A stretch of 64,000 nt of DNA, from the NCBI RefSeq assembly GCF_013761175.1, contig NZ_JACDUR010000007.1, forward strand, positions 294,915 to 358,914, given 5' to 3'. Below are positions 16,610 to 24,142 of this stretch, piece after piece; the first letter of the stretch is position 1, and each line of letters begins with the position of its first letter. The DNA is from Nonomuraea soli. GTDB lineage: Bacteria; Actinomycetota; Actinomycetes; Streptosporangiales; Streptosporangiaceae. The notes under the pieces are model-generated. The model was not told where the DNA came from. It made no database searches and saw nothing but the letters and a program-made list of their open reading frames with translations. The position numbers were made by a program, and so were the translations under genes.

Positions 16610-16767
16610 ATGTTTCGCAGGGTGCTCGTGTGGCGGATGTGAAAATGGATGTGTAAGCGCCGTGCAGTCAGCAGTGAAGCAGCTTAGCTAAAGATCCGTG
16701 ATACACATTCGCGCTTCGGAGCGATGAACTATCGGCATCTCAACCAACGGATTTAAGGGATGCCGAA

Positions 16768-16944
16768 ATGACGCCGAACGAGCGGATCCTCAAAGAACTC
16801 CGGGCAATCCGGACAGAAATGGAAGAGCTGGCCTGTCGGGTCAACGAGCTTTCTTCGGCTCTTGGAACACGGCCTGCTCCAGGTCCGCCAGCCGTTCCCC
16901 GAGATCCTGGAGGGTCGCCCGGATCTGGGCCAGTTGCTCCATGA
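16768..16944 (+). CDS. Possible 58-aa coiled-coil protein overlapping the GntR gene 3' end
   Basis: ATG 16768 follows AAGGGA (16755-16760) at suitable spacing. The first 32 residues form a strong heptad-like helix (NERILKELRAIRTEMEEL, then RVNELSSAL). The rest is Pro/Gly-rich and lies antisense to the last codons of the GntR gene, so the end may be non-native. No family is known. I would not call it real without expression data. Confidence 0.3.
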   Translation: MTPNERILKELRAIRTEMEELACRVNELSSALGTRPAPGPPAVPRDPGGSPGSGPVAP

Positions 16945-17203
16945 CCTCGCCACCGGCCGCAGGGGCCGGCTCGGGTAGGTCGTTGCGGACGAAGACGCCC
17001 TTGCCCTGCTGGCCGACGATCAGACCTTCGGTGCGGAGCACGCTGATGGCGGCCTTCACTACCGAGGCCGATACCTCGTATCGCTGGCCGAGCTGTGCGG
17101 TCGACGGCAGCGAGGAGCCGGGCGCGAGCTTGCCCGTCCTGATCTGCGTGCGCAGGTCGTCGGCTATCTGGAGGTAGCCGGGCCTGCCGGTTTTCTCGAC
17201 CAC
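16841..17203 (-). CDS. GntR-family regulator of the transfer operon
   Basis: This 120-residue regulator has an N-terminal GntR winged helix (YLQIADDLRTQIRTGKLAPG, SLPSTAQLGQRYEVSASVVKAAI, LRTEGLIVGQQGKGVFV). A short C-terminal coiled coil (MEQLAQIRATLQDLGERLADLEQAVF) is probably for dimerisation; there is no ligand-binding domain. It is divergent from the transfer operon starting at 17324, the same position as KorSA-type repressors of the pSAM2 family. It most likely represses transfer and its own gene through the repeats around 17265-17287. Confidence 0.85.
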   Translation of the reverse strand: MVEKTGRPGYLQIADDLRTQIRTGKLAPGSSLPSTAQLGQRYEVSASVVKAAISVLRTEGLIVGQQGKGVFVRNDLPEPAPAAGGEVMEQLAQIRATLQDLGERLADLEQAVFQEPKKAR

Positions 17204-17258
17204 GGCTCCAGTTCACCATGACTGGACCGACATGCCAACCAAGTCTGCGATGAATCCC

Positions 17259-17287
17259 TTGACAACTTAGAACGCTTAGCATTCTAT
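17259..17287 (+). promoter_or_regulatory. Promoter of the transfer operon with overlapping operator-like repeats
   Basis: A consensus -35 TTGACA (17259-17264) is followed after 17 bp by TTCTAT (17282-17287). The spacer holds a direct repeat CTTAG-AACG-CTTAG and an inverted TAGAA-N9-TTCTA, both over the promoter. This is the expected place for a KorSA-like GntR repressor to bind. Confidence 0.5.
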
Positions 17288-17323
17288 GTATGCAAGGCTG
17301 CTACGAACAAAGGAACACCAACC

Positions 17324-17653
17324 ATGCGCACCGTCCCGATTCCTGTGGACACCGCCAAGCTCACGATCACCTGCGTCAAGGCCCCTCGCCCGAGGGTCCT
17401 CAACCGCGACACCGGCGAGATCAAGACCGACAAGCACGGCAACACCGTCTTCGAGATCACCGCCAGCGTGGAAGACGAGTTCGGTCGCATCGAGCTCATG
17501 AAGATCGCCACCACCGGCGAACCGTCCATCAAGGCCGGAGACCAGCTCAACCCGGTCGGCCTGCTCGGCTACGTCTGGGAGATCTCCGGACGCTGGGGCA
17601 TCAGCTACCGCGCCTCCGCGCTCCTGCCCGCAGCGGAGGCCGCCAATGCGTGA
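17324..17653 (+). CDS. Conserved AICE protein of unknown function (109 aa)
   Basis: This is the first gene of the transfer operon. The sequence is MRTVPIPVDTAKLTITCVKA followed by a beta-rich domain with DTGEIKTDKHGN and a C-terminal GYVWEISGRWGISYRASALL. Proteins of this size and type regularly precede the FtsK/TraSA gene in Streptomyces and related AICEs. No catalytic motif is visible, and a single-strand DNA-binding-like OB fold is only a speculation. The ribosome site AAAGGA is upstream of ATG 17324. It overlaps traSA by 8 bp. Confidence 0.75.
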   Translation: MRTVPIPVDTAKLTITCVKAPRPRVLNRDTGEIKTDKHGNTVFEITASVEDEFGRIELMKIATTGEPSIKAGDQLNPVGLLGYVWEISGRWGISYRASALLPAAEAANA

Positions 17654-18956
17654 AGTCCTCGTCATGGCGCTGTCGGCGCTGCTGGTCCTCGCGTGCTGGC
17701 GCCGCTGGCACTTCCGCTCCTTCTGGTACGTGGTCGCCTACCCGCTCATGGCGATCAGCGTCCTGGCCTCCTGGCGCAAGATCGCCCTCGGCTGCGGACT
17801 CACCAAGAAGCGGCAGCGCTTCTGGTTCACGACGGTGCCCGGCCTGGTCGAATCGACCGGCGTCGTCCGGGTCAAGCGCAAGTTCCAGCGGGTGAGCGTG
17901 GACACCAGACCCTGGATGTGGCTCCCGATGCCGACTCGGTACGGCTGGCGCGTCACCCTCCGCACCCTGGAAGGCCAGATCCCGGGTGACTACGCCGACG
18001 CGGCCGAACGGCTCGCCCACTCCTGGGGCGTGCACGCCGTACGCGTCTCCTCCCACAAGCCGGGCCGTGTACGGCTCGCGGTCACCGTTCGCGACCCCCT
18101 GGTCAAGGTCGATCACCTGCCGCCCTCCACCGACCTGCTCAAGGTCACCGTGGGACGGCTGGAGACCGGACAGCCCTGGGAGATCGACTTCAAGACGGTG
18201 CCGCACTGGATGAATGCGGGAGCCACCCAGTCCGGCAAATCCAACCTCGCCAACGCCCTCATCGTCGGCCTCGCGCCACAGCCGGTGGCGCTGGTCGGCT
18301 TCGACCTCAAGGGCGGCGTGGAGTTCACCCCATACAAGCCACGCCTCTCGGCCCTGGCCACCACCCGCGCCGAATGCACACTGCTCCTGGACGACCTCCA
18401 GACGCTGATGGCCGAACGCATGGGCATCTGCCGCATGGCCGGCGCCCGCAACATCTGGCAACTCCCGCCCGGCATCCGCCCCGTTCCCATCGTGGTCCTC
18501 GTCGACGAGCTGGCCGAGCTGTATCTGATGGCCGACAAGAGCGAGAAGGACGAAGTCGCTCGCGCTTCGACCGGCCTGCTGCGGGTCGCCCAACTCGGCA
18601 GAGCCTTCGGGATCTACCTGTTCTGCTGCGGCCAGCGCATCGGATCCGACCTCGGACCCGGCGTCACCGCCTTGCGCGCCCAGTGCTCGGGCCGCATCTG
18701 CCACCGGGTCAACGATCCCGAGACCGCGAATATGACCCTCGGCGACCTCGACCCCGCTGCACTCGACGCGGCCCGCGCCATCGCCCCGGCCACACCTGGC
18801 GTCGCGATCGTCGCCGGATCCGACGGCCAGTGGTACCGGGCTCGCTCCTACTACGTCAGCGAACAGACCGCCGAGCAAGCAGCCACCACCCACGCCGACA
18901 ACACCCCGGACTGGGCGGAACTGCTCGCCGCCCAGCCTCGTGAGATCCCCGCCTGA
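17646..18956 (+). CDS. traSA: FtsK/SpoIIIE-type DNA translocase (TraSA-like conjugation protein)
   Basis: The product has 436 residues. Two hydrophobic segments near the N-terminus (VLVMALSALLVLACW and FWYVVAYPLMAISVLAS) anchor it in the membrane. The motor domain has Walker A AGATQSGKSNL (Lys198) and Walker B IVVLVDELAEL (Asp287-Glu288). In actinomycete conjugation a single hexameric FtsK-like pump moves double-stranded DNA between mycelia; this is that protein. It is embedded in the operon, overlapping the previous gene. The gene symbol is by homologous position, not by tested identity to pSAM2. Confidence 0.88.
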   Translation: MREVLVMALSALLVLACWRRWHFRSFWYVVAYPLMAISVLASWRKIALGCGLTKKRQRFWFTTVPGLVESTGVVRVKRKFQRVSVDTRPWMWLPMPTRYGWRVTLRTLEGQIPGDYADAAERLAHSWGVHAVRVSSHKPGRVRLAVTVRDPLVKVDHLPPSTDLLKVTVGRLETGQPWEIDFKTVPHWMNAGATQSGKSNLANALIVGLAPQPVALVGFDLKGGVEFTPYKPRLSALATTRAECTLLLDDLQTLMAERMGICRMAGARNIWQLPPGIRPVPIVVLVDELAELYLMADKSEKDEVARASTGLLRVAQLGRAFGIYLFCCGQRIGSDLGPGVTALRAQCSGRICHRVNDPETANMTLGDLDPAALDAARAIAPATPGVAIVAGSDGQWYRARSYYVSEQTAEQAATTHADNTPDWAELLAAQPREIPA

Positions 18957-18967
18957 AGGGAGGAACG

Positions 18968-19579
18968 ATGCGCCGCCTGACCCGCTGGCTGCTGGACACC
19001 GGCCCGATCGTGGTCCTGGCCCTCATCGCCGGAGCGGGCTCCTTCACCCACATCCGCGACACCGCCGCCGACCACGGCCAGACCGGCTGGATGTCCTGGG
19101 CCATCGCGGTCTGCATCGACCTCACCTGCGTCATGGCCGCTCGCGAACGCCAGCGCGACAAGAAGACCGGCCGCTCTCCAAGAGGCTGGATCTCCTGGCC
19201 GGTGCTCGTCCTGGCCGGGGGAGTGCTGCTCAGCCTCGCGGCCAACCTGGCGCAAGCCGTACCGACCGCCTGGGGCTGGATCACCGCCGCCACACCGGCT
19301 GCGGCCTTCCTGGTCGCGATCTCCATGCTCGAACGCCGCTCGTCCGCAACCCGTCCCGAAGACGTCTCGATCCCGTCCTCACCCGTCCCGGACCGTCCTG
19401 CCCTCGTCCCCGAAGTGGAAGAGGGTCCCGCGCCGGACCCGGCTCTCGTCGACTACGCCCGCCGCGTCGCCGACGAACACACCACCCAGTACGGCAAGCC
19501 CATCACCCGCGACGCCCTGCGCGCCCGCCTCGGAGTCTCTAACCAACTCGCCTCCGACCTACTGCGCACCGTCCGCTGA
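18968..19579 (+). CDS. DUF2637 SpdA-like membrane protein
   Basis: This 203-residue protein has four hydrophobic helices in its first ~120 residues (GPIVVLALIAGAGSFTHI, GWMSWAIAVCIDLTCVMAA, SWPVLVLAGGVLLSLAANLAQ, ITAATPAAAFLVAISML). A Pro/acidic linker follows, then a C-terminal winged-helix-like segment (KPITRDALRARLGVSNQLASDL). The membrane part matches the DUF2637 family, found next to tra genes and thought to help intramycelial spread of the element. The ribosome site GGGAGG lies before ATG 18968, 11 bp after traSA. Confidence 0.82.
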   Translation: MRRLTRWLLDTGPIVVLALIAGAGSFTHIRDTAADHGQTGWMSWAIAVCIDLTCVMAARERQRDKKTGRSPRGWISWPVLVLAGGVLLSLAANLAQAVPTAWGWITAATPAAAFLVAISMLERRSSATRPEDVSIPSSPVPDRPALVPEVEEGPAPDPALVDYARRVADEHTTQYGKPITRDALRARLGVSNQLASDLLRTVR

Positions 19580-19590
19580 AAGGAACCCAT

Positions 19591-19755
19591 ATGAAAATCC
19601 GCCTTGACGGCACCCACGCCGAGATCACCTACGGCATGTTCCGGATCCGCGAGATCTTCACCGTCACCTCGGTCTCGCGCGCCTACCCCGACCGGTCCCG
19701 GCCCCGCCACTACCGCGTCTTCGTCAACATCATCCCGCGCCAGGTGAACCAGTGA
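19591..19755 (+). CDS. Very small AICE protein (54 aa)
   Basis: ATG 19591 is preceded by AAAGGA. The product, MKIRLDGTHAEITYGMFRIR followed by a basic, beta-like stretch ending NIIPRQVNQ, has no known domain. Its stop overlaps the GTG of the following zinc-motif protein (GTGA). Its steady position between the spread gene and the initiator in AICEs argues it is genuine. Confidence 0.6.
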   Translation: MKIRLDGTHAEITYGMFRIREIFTVTSVSRAYPDRSRPRHYRVFVNIIPRQVNQ

Positions 19756-19859
19756 ACGGCCCTCAAGCCTGCTGCACCTGCAACGGCACCGGGCTCGACC
19801 TCGACCGCGAAACCTGCCGCGACTGCCACGGCACCGGGCTCGACATCCACCCCGCGTAA
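19752..19859 (+). CDS. Mini zinc-finger protein with two CxxCxGxG motifs (35 aa)
   Basis: The GTG 19752 start is coupled to the previous stop. In 35 residues it has two DnaJ-type motifs, CCTCNGTGLDLD and CRDCHGTGLDIH. The four CxxC cysteines suffice for one zinc site. It resembles a single pair from the central domain of DnaJ. Possible roles are nucleic-acid or protein binding next to the replication initiator. It is easily missed because of its size. Confidence 0.6.
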   Translation: MNGPQACCTCNGTGLDLDRETCRDCHGTGLDIHPA

Positions 19860-19866
19860 TCGCAGC

Positions 19867-19915
19867 GCCCCCCGCCTGGCCACACATCCGCCAAGATCCG
19901 CGCCAGGCCGGGGGC
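19867..19915. promoter_or_regulatory. Inverted repeat upstream of repSA
   Basis: Arms of 14 bp (19867-19880 and 19902-19915) match at 13 positions and enclose a 21-nt loop. It lies in the only gap of the operon, directly before the replication initiator. It could be a terminator/attenuator for the upstream genes or a single-strand structure used in rolling-circle replication; the sequence alone does not decide. Confidence 0.5.
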
Positions 19916-19955
19916 CATCCCACACCAGCCGAACTGGAACAGGACGGAACCCATC

Positions 19956-21272
19956 TTGCCCCACCATCACGCGCTAACCGCGCTGATAGCACGTCTGAAC
20001 GGCCCCACCTTCGACCGCTTCGCCGCCCAAGTCCACACCAACGGCGGCTGCCGCCAACCCATCCACCTGCGCGGCAAGGTCGAGCACTACGACCCCGCCA
20101 CCGGCGAACTGCTCCACCGCTACACCACCAACCACGAACCGGACGGCGTGCTCCGGGTCGCGTGCAAGACCCGCCGCGCCTCGCGCTGCCCGTCCTGCGC
20201 CGAGACCTACCGCGCCGACACCTACCAGCTCGTTCGCGCCGGACTCGTCGGAGGCAAAGGCGTCCCCGCCACGGTGACCGCCCACCCGGCTCTCTTCGTC
20301 ACGCTCACCGCTCCATCCTTCGGCAAGGTCCACACCCGCCGGTCAAAAGGGCACTGCCACCCTCACCGCAACGCCCCAACCTGCCCACACGGACGAGTGC
20401 TCGCGTGCAAGGAACGGCACCACCGCGACGATCCCCGCCTGGGAGAGCCGCTGTGCTTCGACTGCTACGACTACACCGGCTCAGTCCTGTTCAACGCCGT
20501 CTCCCCGGAGCTCTGGCGCCGCTTCACAGAAGCACTCCGTCGCCGGATAGCTCGCGCTGCCGGACTCACCCAGAAGGAGCTCCGCGACGTGCTGACGGTC
20601 TCCTTCGCCAAGGTCGCCGAGTATCAGCGGCGCGGCATCGTCCACTTCCACGCCGTCATCCGCCTCGACGGGAACGACGGTCCCAGCTCACCCCCACCGC
20701 CGTGGGCGACGCCGGATCTGCTGGCGGCAGCCGTACGGCACGCGGCACAGGCAGTCACCGTCCCGGTCGCCGGCCACGTACTTCGCTGGGGCACGCAGCT
20801 CGACACGCGGCGCATCACCTTCGACGGCGAGGTGTCCGAACAGGCCGTCGCTGGCTACATCGCCAAGTACGCCACCAAGTCCGCCGAATGCGTCGGCACG
20901 CTCGATCGAAAGATCCACAGTCTCGACGAACTCGCTCTCTACGAGATGCGTGAACACCCGCGACGCCTCATCGCCGAGTGCCTGCGCCTTGGAGCTCGTG
21001 AAGACCTGGCCGAGCTGCGACTGACTTCATGGGCTCACGTGCTCGGCTTTCGCGGACACTTCTCCACCAAGTCACGCCGCTACTCGACCACCCTCGGCGC
21101 GCTTCGGGCCGCCCGCGAGGAGCATCAGCGCACCGAGCAGATCACGACAGGGCGTCTGCCGCTCCTGCCCGAAGACACCGTGCTCGTCGTGGCGCGTTGG
21201 GAGTACGCGGGCAAGGGCCTGTCGCTCTCGGACCAACTCGTCGCGGCCGCGATCACAGGGGGTCGCCTGTGA
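19956..21272 (+). CDS. repSA: RepSA-like rolling-circle replication initiator
   Basis: The 438-residue protein has an N-terminal zinc-like Cys cluster (RRASRCPSCAETYRADTY) and further His/Cys motifs (HCHPHRNAPTCPHGRVLAC). The HUH metal motif is VHFHAVIRLD (His230, His232). A candidate catalytic tyrosine is in GYIAKYATKS (Tyr301 or Tyr305). These define a rolling-circle initiator that nicks the element's origin after excision. The start is probably TTG 19956. It is translationally coupled to the excisionase (TGTGA). The symbol is given by class resemblance to pSAM2. Confidence 0.85.
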   Translation: MPHHHALTALIARLNGPTFDRFAAQVHTNGGCRQPIHLRGKVEHYDPATGELLHRYTTNHEPDGVLRVACKTRRASRCPSCAETYRADTYQLVRAGLVGGKGVPATVTAHPALFVTLTAPSFGKVHTRRSKGHCHPHRNAPTCPHGRVLACKERHHRDDPRLGEPLCFDCYDYTGSVLFNAVSPELWRRFTEALRRRIARAAGLTQKELRDVLTVSFAKVAEYQRRGIVHFHAVIRLDGNDGPSSPPPPWATPDLLAAAVRHAAQAVTVPVAGHVLRWGTQLDTRRITFDGEVSEQAVAGYIAKYATKSAECVGTLDRKIHSLDELALYEMREHPRRLIAECLRLGAREDLAELRLTSWAHVLGFRGHFSTKSRRYSTTLGALRAAREEHQRTEQITTGRLPLLPEDTVLVVARWEYAGKGLSLSDQLVAAAITGGRL

Positions 21273-21460
21273 GCCGTAACGACGAACTTCTGACCGTGCC
21301 GCAGGTCCTCAGTGAGCTGGGCGGGGTTTCGCGCCGGACCTTCTACCGGTGGCGCGAGCTGGGCAACGCTCCGGTGTGCATCCAGCTCCCGAACCACGAG
21401 TTGCGCGTGTGGCGCAGCGACCTGGTGAACTGGCTCAACTCGCGCCGGGGGGCCGCATGA
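21269..21460 (+). CDS. xis: Excisionase / AlpA-like helix-turn-helix protein
   Basis: This is a 63-residue winged-helix protein: LLTVPQVLSELGGVSRRTFYRWRELG, then CIQLPNHELRVWRSDLVNWL. This is the MerR/AlpA-like excisionase fold used by AICEs to direct the integrase to excise. GTG 21269 overlaps the repSA stop, and the stop overlaps the integrase ATG (ATGA). It is therefore made with both. Confidence 0.85.
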   Translation: MSRNDELLTVPQVLSELGGVSRRTFYRWRELGNAPVCIQLPNHELRVWRSDLVNWLNSRRGAA

Positions 21461-22818
21461 ACACGACCTACGACGTGAAGTTCTGGGAGATCCAGCACCG
21501 GGTGGGGCAGAAGACATCCAGCTACATCGTCCGCTGGACCGTGGGGCGGTTCGGCAAGAGCAAGAGCTTCCGCACCAAAGGGCTCGCCACCGCCTTCCTC
21601 TCGGACCTGCGACAGGCGGCCAAACAGGGCGAAGCCTTCGACCTGGCCACCGGTCTGCCGGTGTCCCTGCTCGCAGCGAACTCCTCCGAGCCTTCGTTCC
21701 TGGAATTCGCGCAGTCGTTCATCCTGAGGCGCTGGCGGACCTTGGCGGCCAGGACGCGGGAGACAGACGCCTACGCGATGTTGTCGCTGATTCCCGCGCT
21801 GGTGACCGATCTGCCGGGACGTCCCGACGACGAAGCTCTCCGGGCTGTGCTTCGGGAGCACGCGTTGCTGCCCGAGAAGCGGCGGTCTGCGCTGTCACCG
21901 GAACTCGATGCCGCGATGCGGTGGCTTCAGAAGGCTTCGCTGCCGATCTCCAAGCTGGGGGATGCTGCGACGATCCGCATGGCGCTGGATGCGATCTCGG
22001 TGACCTTCGCGGGTAAGTCCGCGGGAGCAAACACGGTACGCCGCAAGCGCGCCGTCCTGCATCACCTGCTGGAACTGGCCGTCGAACAGAAGGTGTTCAG
22101 CTCCAACCCGCTCGATGGGGTCAAGTGGTCCGCGCCCAAGGCCGCCACCACGGTCGACCCGCGCACTGTGGTCAACCCGGATCAGGCTCGCCAACTCCTC
22201 GACGCGGTTGCGAAGGTCGGCAGGAAGAGGGGTGCTCGTCTCAAGGCGTTGTTCGCCTGCGTCTACTACGCGGCGCTGCGTCCGGAGGAGGTTGCGGCCC
22301 TACGGGAGACGAATCTGACCCTGCCTGAATCCGGCTGGGGACTTATCGTGCTGGAGGGGGCACGTCCCCAGGCTACGAAGCGCTGGAGCGACAGCGGCGA
22401 GACACATGAGGATCGCGCGCTCAAGCATCGGGCTAAGAAGGACACGCGAGAGATCCCGATCCCGCCCGCGCTGGTCGCCATCTTGCGGGAGCACATCGAG
22501 AAGTTCGGCACGGCGAAGGATGGCCGGCTCTTCCGCACTGCGAAGGAAGGCACATACTCCAGCTCTGCCTACTCCTATGTCTGGCAGGAGGCGCGAAAGC
22601 TGGCCCTGACGCCATCGCAGGTCGCATCGGCCTTGGCCGCGCGGCCCTACGACATGAGGCACGCGGCTGTCTCGCTGTGGCTCAACGCGGGTGTTCCGGC
22701 GCCGGAGGTCGCCAAGCGGGCTGGGCACAGCGTCGACGTGCTCCTACGGGTCTACGCCAAGTGCATGGACGGCCAGCATGATCACATCAACAACAAGATC
22801 AACAGGGCTCTTGGTTGA
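21457..22818 (+). CDS. int: Tyrosine site-specific integrase
   Basis: The 453-residue recombinase has an N-terminal arm-type domain (YDVKFWEIQHRVGQ), a SAM-like core-binding domain and a C-terminal catalytic domain. Visible catalytic residues are Arg275 (ALRPEEVAAL), Arg401 (YDMRHAAVSLWLNAG), His424 (AGHSVDVLLRVY) and the nucleophile Tyr433. The usual box II first His is Tyr398 here, common in this actinobacterial branch. The likely target is the tRNA-Arg 3' end at 24984. Unlike classic AICEs it is about 2.2 kb from that site. Confidence 0.92.
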   Translation: MNTTYDVKFWEIQHRVGQKTSSYIVRWTVGRFGKSKSFRTKGLATAFLSDLRQAAKQGEAFDLATGLPVSLLAANSSEPSFLEFAQSFILRRWRTLAARTRETDAYAMLSLIPALVTDLPGRPDDEALRAVLREHALLPEKRRSALSPELDAAMRWLQKASLPISKLGDAATIRMALDAISVTFAGKSAGANTVRRKRAVLHHLLELAVEQKVFSSNPLDGVKWSAPKAATTVDPRTVVNPDQARQLLDAVAKVGRKRGARLKALFACVYYAALRPEEVAALRETNLTLPESGWGLIVLEGARPQATKRWSDSGETHEDRALKHRAKKDTREIPIPPALVAILREHIEKFGTAKDGRLFRTAKEGTYSSSAYSYVWQEARKLALTPSQVASALAARPYDMRHAAVSLWLNAGVPAPEVAKRAGHSVDVLLRVYAKCMDGQHDHINNKINRALG

Positions 22819-22826
22819 TCATTAAG

Positions 22827-22856
22827 CACCGCCCCAGCCTTGTGCTGGGGCCGGTG
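22827..22856 (+). terminator. Terminator of the rep-xis-int operon
   Basis: The hairpin has an 8-bp perfect stem (gccccagc / gctggggc, 22831-22838 and 22844-22851) around a 5-nt loop. It is lengthened by cacc / ggtg with one bulge. It begins 9 bp after the integrase stop. No T-run follows, as usual in high-GC actinomycetes. Confidence 0.7.
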
Positions 22857-22886
22857 TTGTGCTGACAGTCCACAGGCGATCGCCAA

Positions 22887-23486
22887 TTAGTGGATGAAGT
22901 CGCTCCAGAACGGGATCGGAGCTGCTGTCGACCTATGACGCGCGTCGTTGAGTTCATAGAAGTCGTTCATGATGTACTCGGCCAGGTTGCTGCCGTAGCT
23001 GATGATGTCGGTCCCCCAGATGGACAGAACCTGCCCGCCGTAGGTCCCACGTCCTGCGGGCAAGAAGCGATGGGCATAGATCGGAACAAGTCTCGGAACC
23101 TGGGCCAGCGCACTTTCGGCGATCTCTATCGCCGCTGAGGTGCTGCCGGGCCGGGTTCCCCACTGACGCAGCCAGCCGCCATCTTCGATGCCATCCAGCA
23201 TTCCTCTGGTGGGCCAATCAAGGTGGCGGCGGAGCTCGTCTTCATCGGCATCGCGCCAGTCCGGCCACGGCCGCTCCCACATAGCGCCTTCATCGGGCTT
23301 ATGGGAGTTGATAGGTAGTCCGGCGGCCAGGAACGCGCGATGGTCATCGGCGAACCCGAAACCGAATGTCGTCTCGACCTCAGTGAACTCCGCCTTGGTC
23401 AGACCTGGCCTGATCTCGACCGCGCCGGACAGCGCCAGACGACGCGCCGCTTCTTGACCAAGGCGAACCGCGTCCTCCTGCAGCAC
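22887..23486 (-). CDS. SUKH/SMI1-KNR4-like protein
   Basis: The N-terminal part of this 199-residue protein (GLTKAEFTEVETTFGFGFADDHRAFLAAGLP) resembles the start of the SUKH domain, where a helix plus DLRAFL-type motif begins. Trp-rich segments follow (MWERPWPDWRDADEDEL, LPAGRGTYGGQVLSIWGTDIISYGSNL). SUKH proteins are often immunity proteins of polymorphic toxins or of contact systems. No toxin partner is adjacent. It is the first of three minus-strand cargo genes between integrase and the tRNA. Confidence 0.65.
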   Translation of the reverse strand: MLQEDAVRLGQEAARRLALSGAVEIRPGLTKAEFTEVETTFGFGFADDHRAFLAAGLPINSHKPDEGAMWERPWPDWRDADEDELRRHLDWPTRGMLDGIEDGGWLRQWGTRPGSTSAAIEIAESALAQVPRLVPIYAHRFLPAGRGTYGGQVLSIWGTDIISYGSNLAEYIMNDFYELNDARHRSTAAPIPFWSDFIH

Positions 23487-23507
23487 AAGAACACCGTATC
23501 GGGCGAG

Positions 23508-23984
23508 TCAGCCGATGTGCGGCAGCGAAGCAGGGCTGAGAAAGTGCTCGATCCGCATGCGCATCGACCGATCCATCTGGAGCGAACCCACCTCGTCGCG
23601 TCCCACCCAGCGGACTTCAACGGATTCGCTGCTCGGCGTCGGCTGCCCGCTGACCGCCCGCCCAGTGAGCACCAGTGAGAACTCCTGCCGGGCCTCCCCG
23701 TTGGAGGTGTAGAGGATCACGTGTCGAGGATCGCTGTAGGTCCCCACAAGCCCGGTGATCTCACAAGTGATACCGGTCTCTTCGAAGGTCTCACGCACGC
23801 CTGCCGCAGGAATCGATTCGCCCAGATCGATCGCTCCACCCGGCACGGCCCAGTTGCCGTTGTCGCTGCGCCGGATCATGAGAATCTCCCCGGCATCGTT
23901 GGTCACGATGACGTTCACGGACGGCACAAGGCTGTTCGGCTGGGGCGCCTCGGGATCGTCGTAGAAGTCGATGCGACGGCTCAT
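23508..23984 (-). CDS. NUDIX hydrolase
   Basis: The product is 158 residues with a clear Nudix box, GGAIDLGESIPAAGVRETFEETGI (Glu pair in REtfEEtG). It hydrolyses nucleoside-diphosphate-linked compounds and may clean damaged nucleotides or act on NAD-like molecules. The start ATG 23984 (MSRRIDFYDDPEAP) is preferred over an in-frame upstream extension that lacks family similarity. It is followed on the same strand by the SUKH-like gene after 21 bp. Confidence 0.88.
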   Translation of the reverse strand: MSRRIDFYDDPEAPQPNSLVPSVNVIVTNDAGEILMIRRSDNGNWAVPGGAIDLGESIPAAGVRETFEETGITCEITGLVGTYSDPRHVILYTSNGEARQEFSLVLTGRAVSGQPTPSSESVEVRWVGRDEVGSLQMDRSMRMRIEHFLSPASLPHIG

Positions 23985-24142
23985 GCCGACGACCTTACGG
24001 GCGCGTGCCCTCATGTGAGGTGGAACGGAGAGCGTCTCTCGGGCTTCAGCCACCGTCACCGGTGGCGTAGGGCCGACGAAGGAGGTCCTACGGCGTCGAT
24101 CGCCCCAGCCACCCACGATGCCCGGCTGGCATCGCGATCGGC

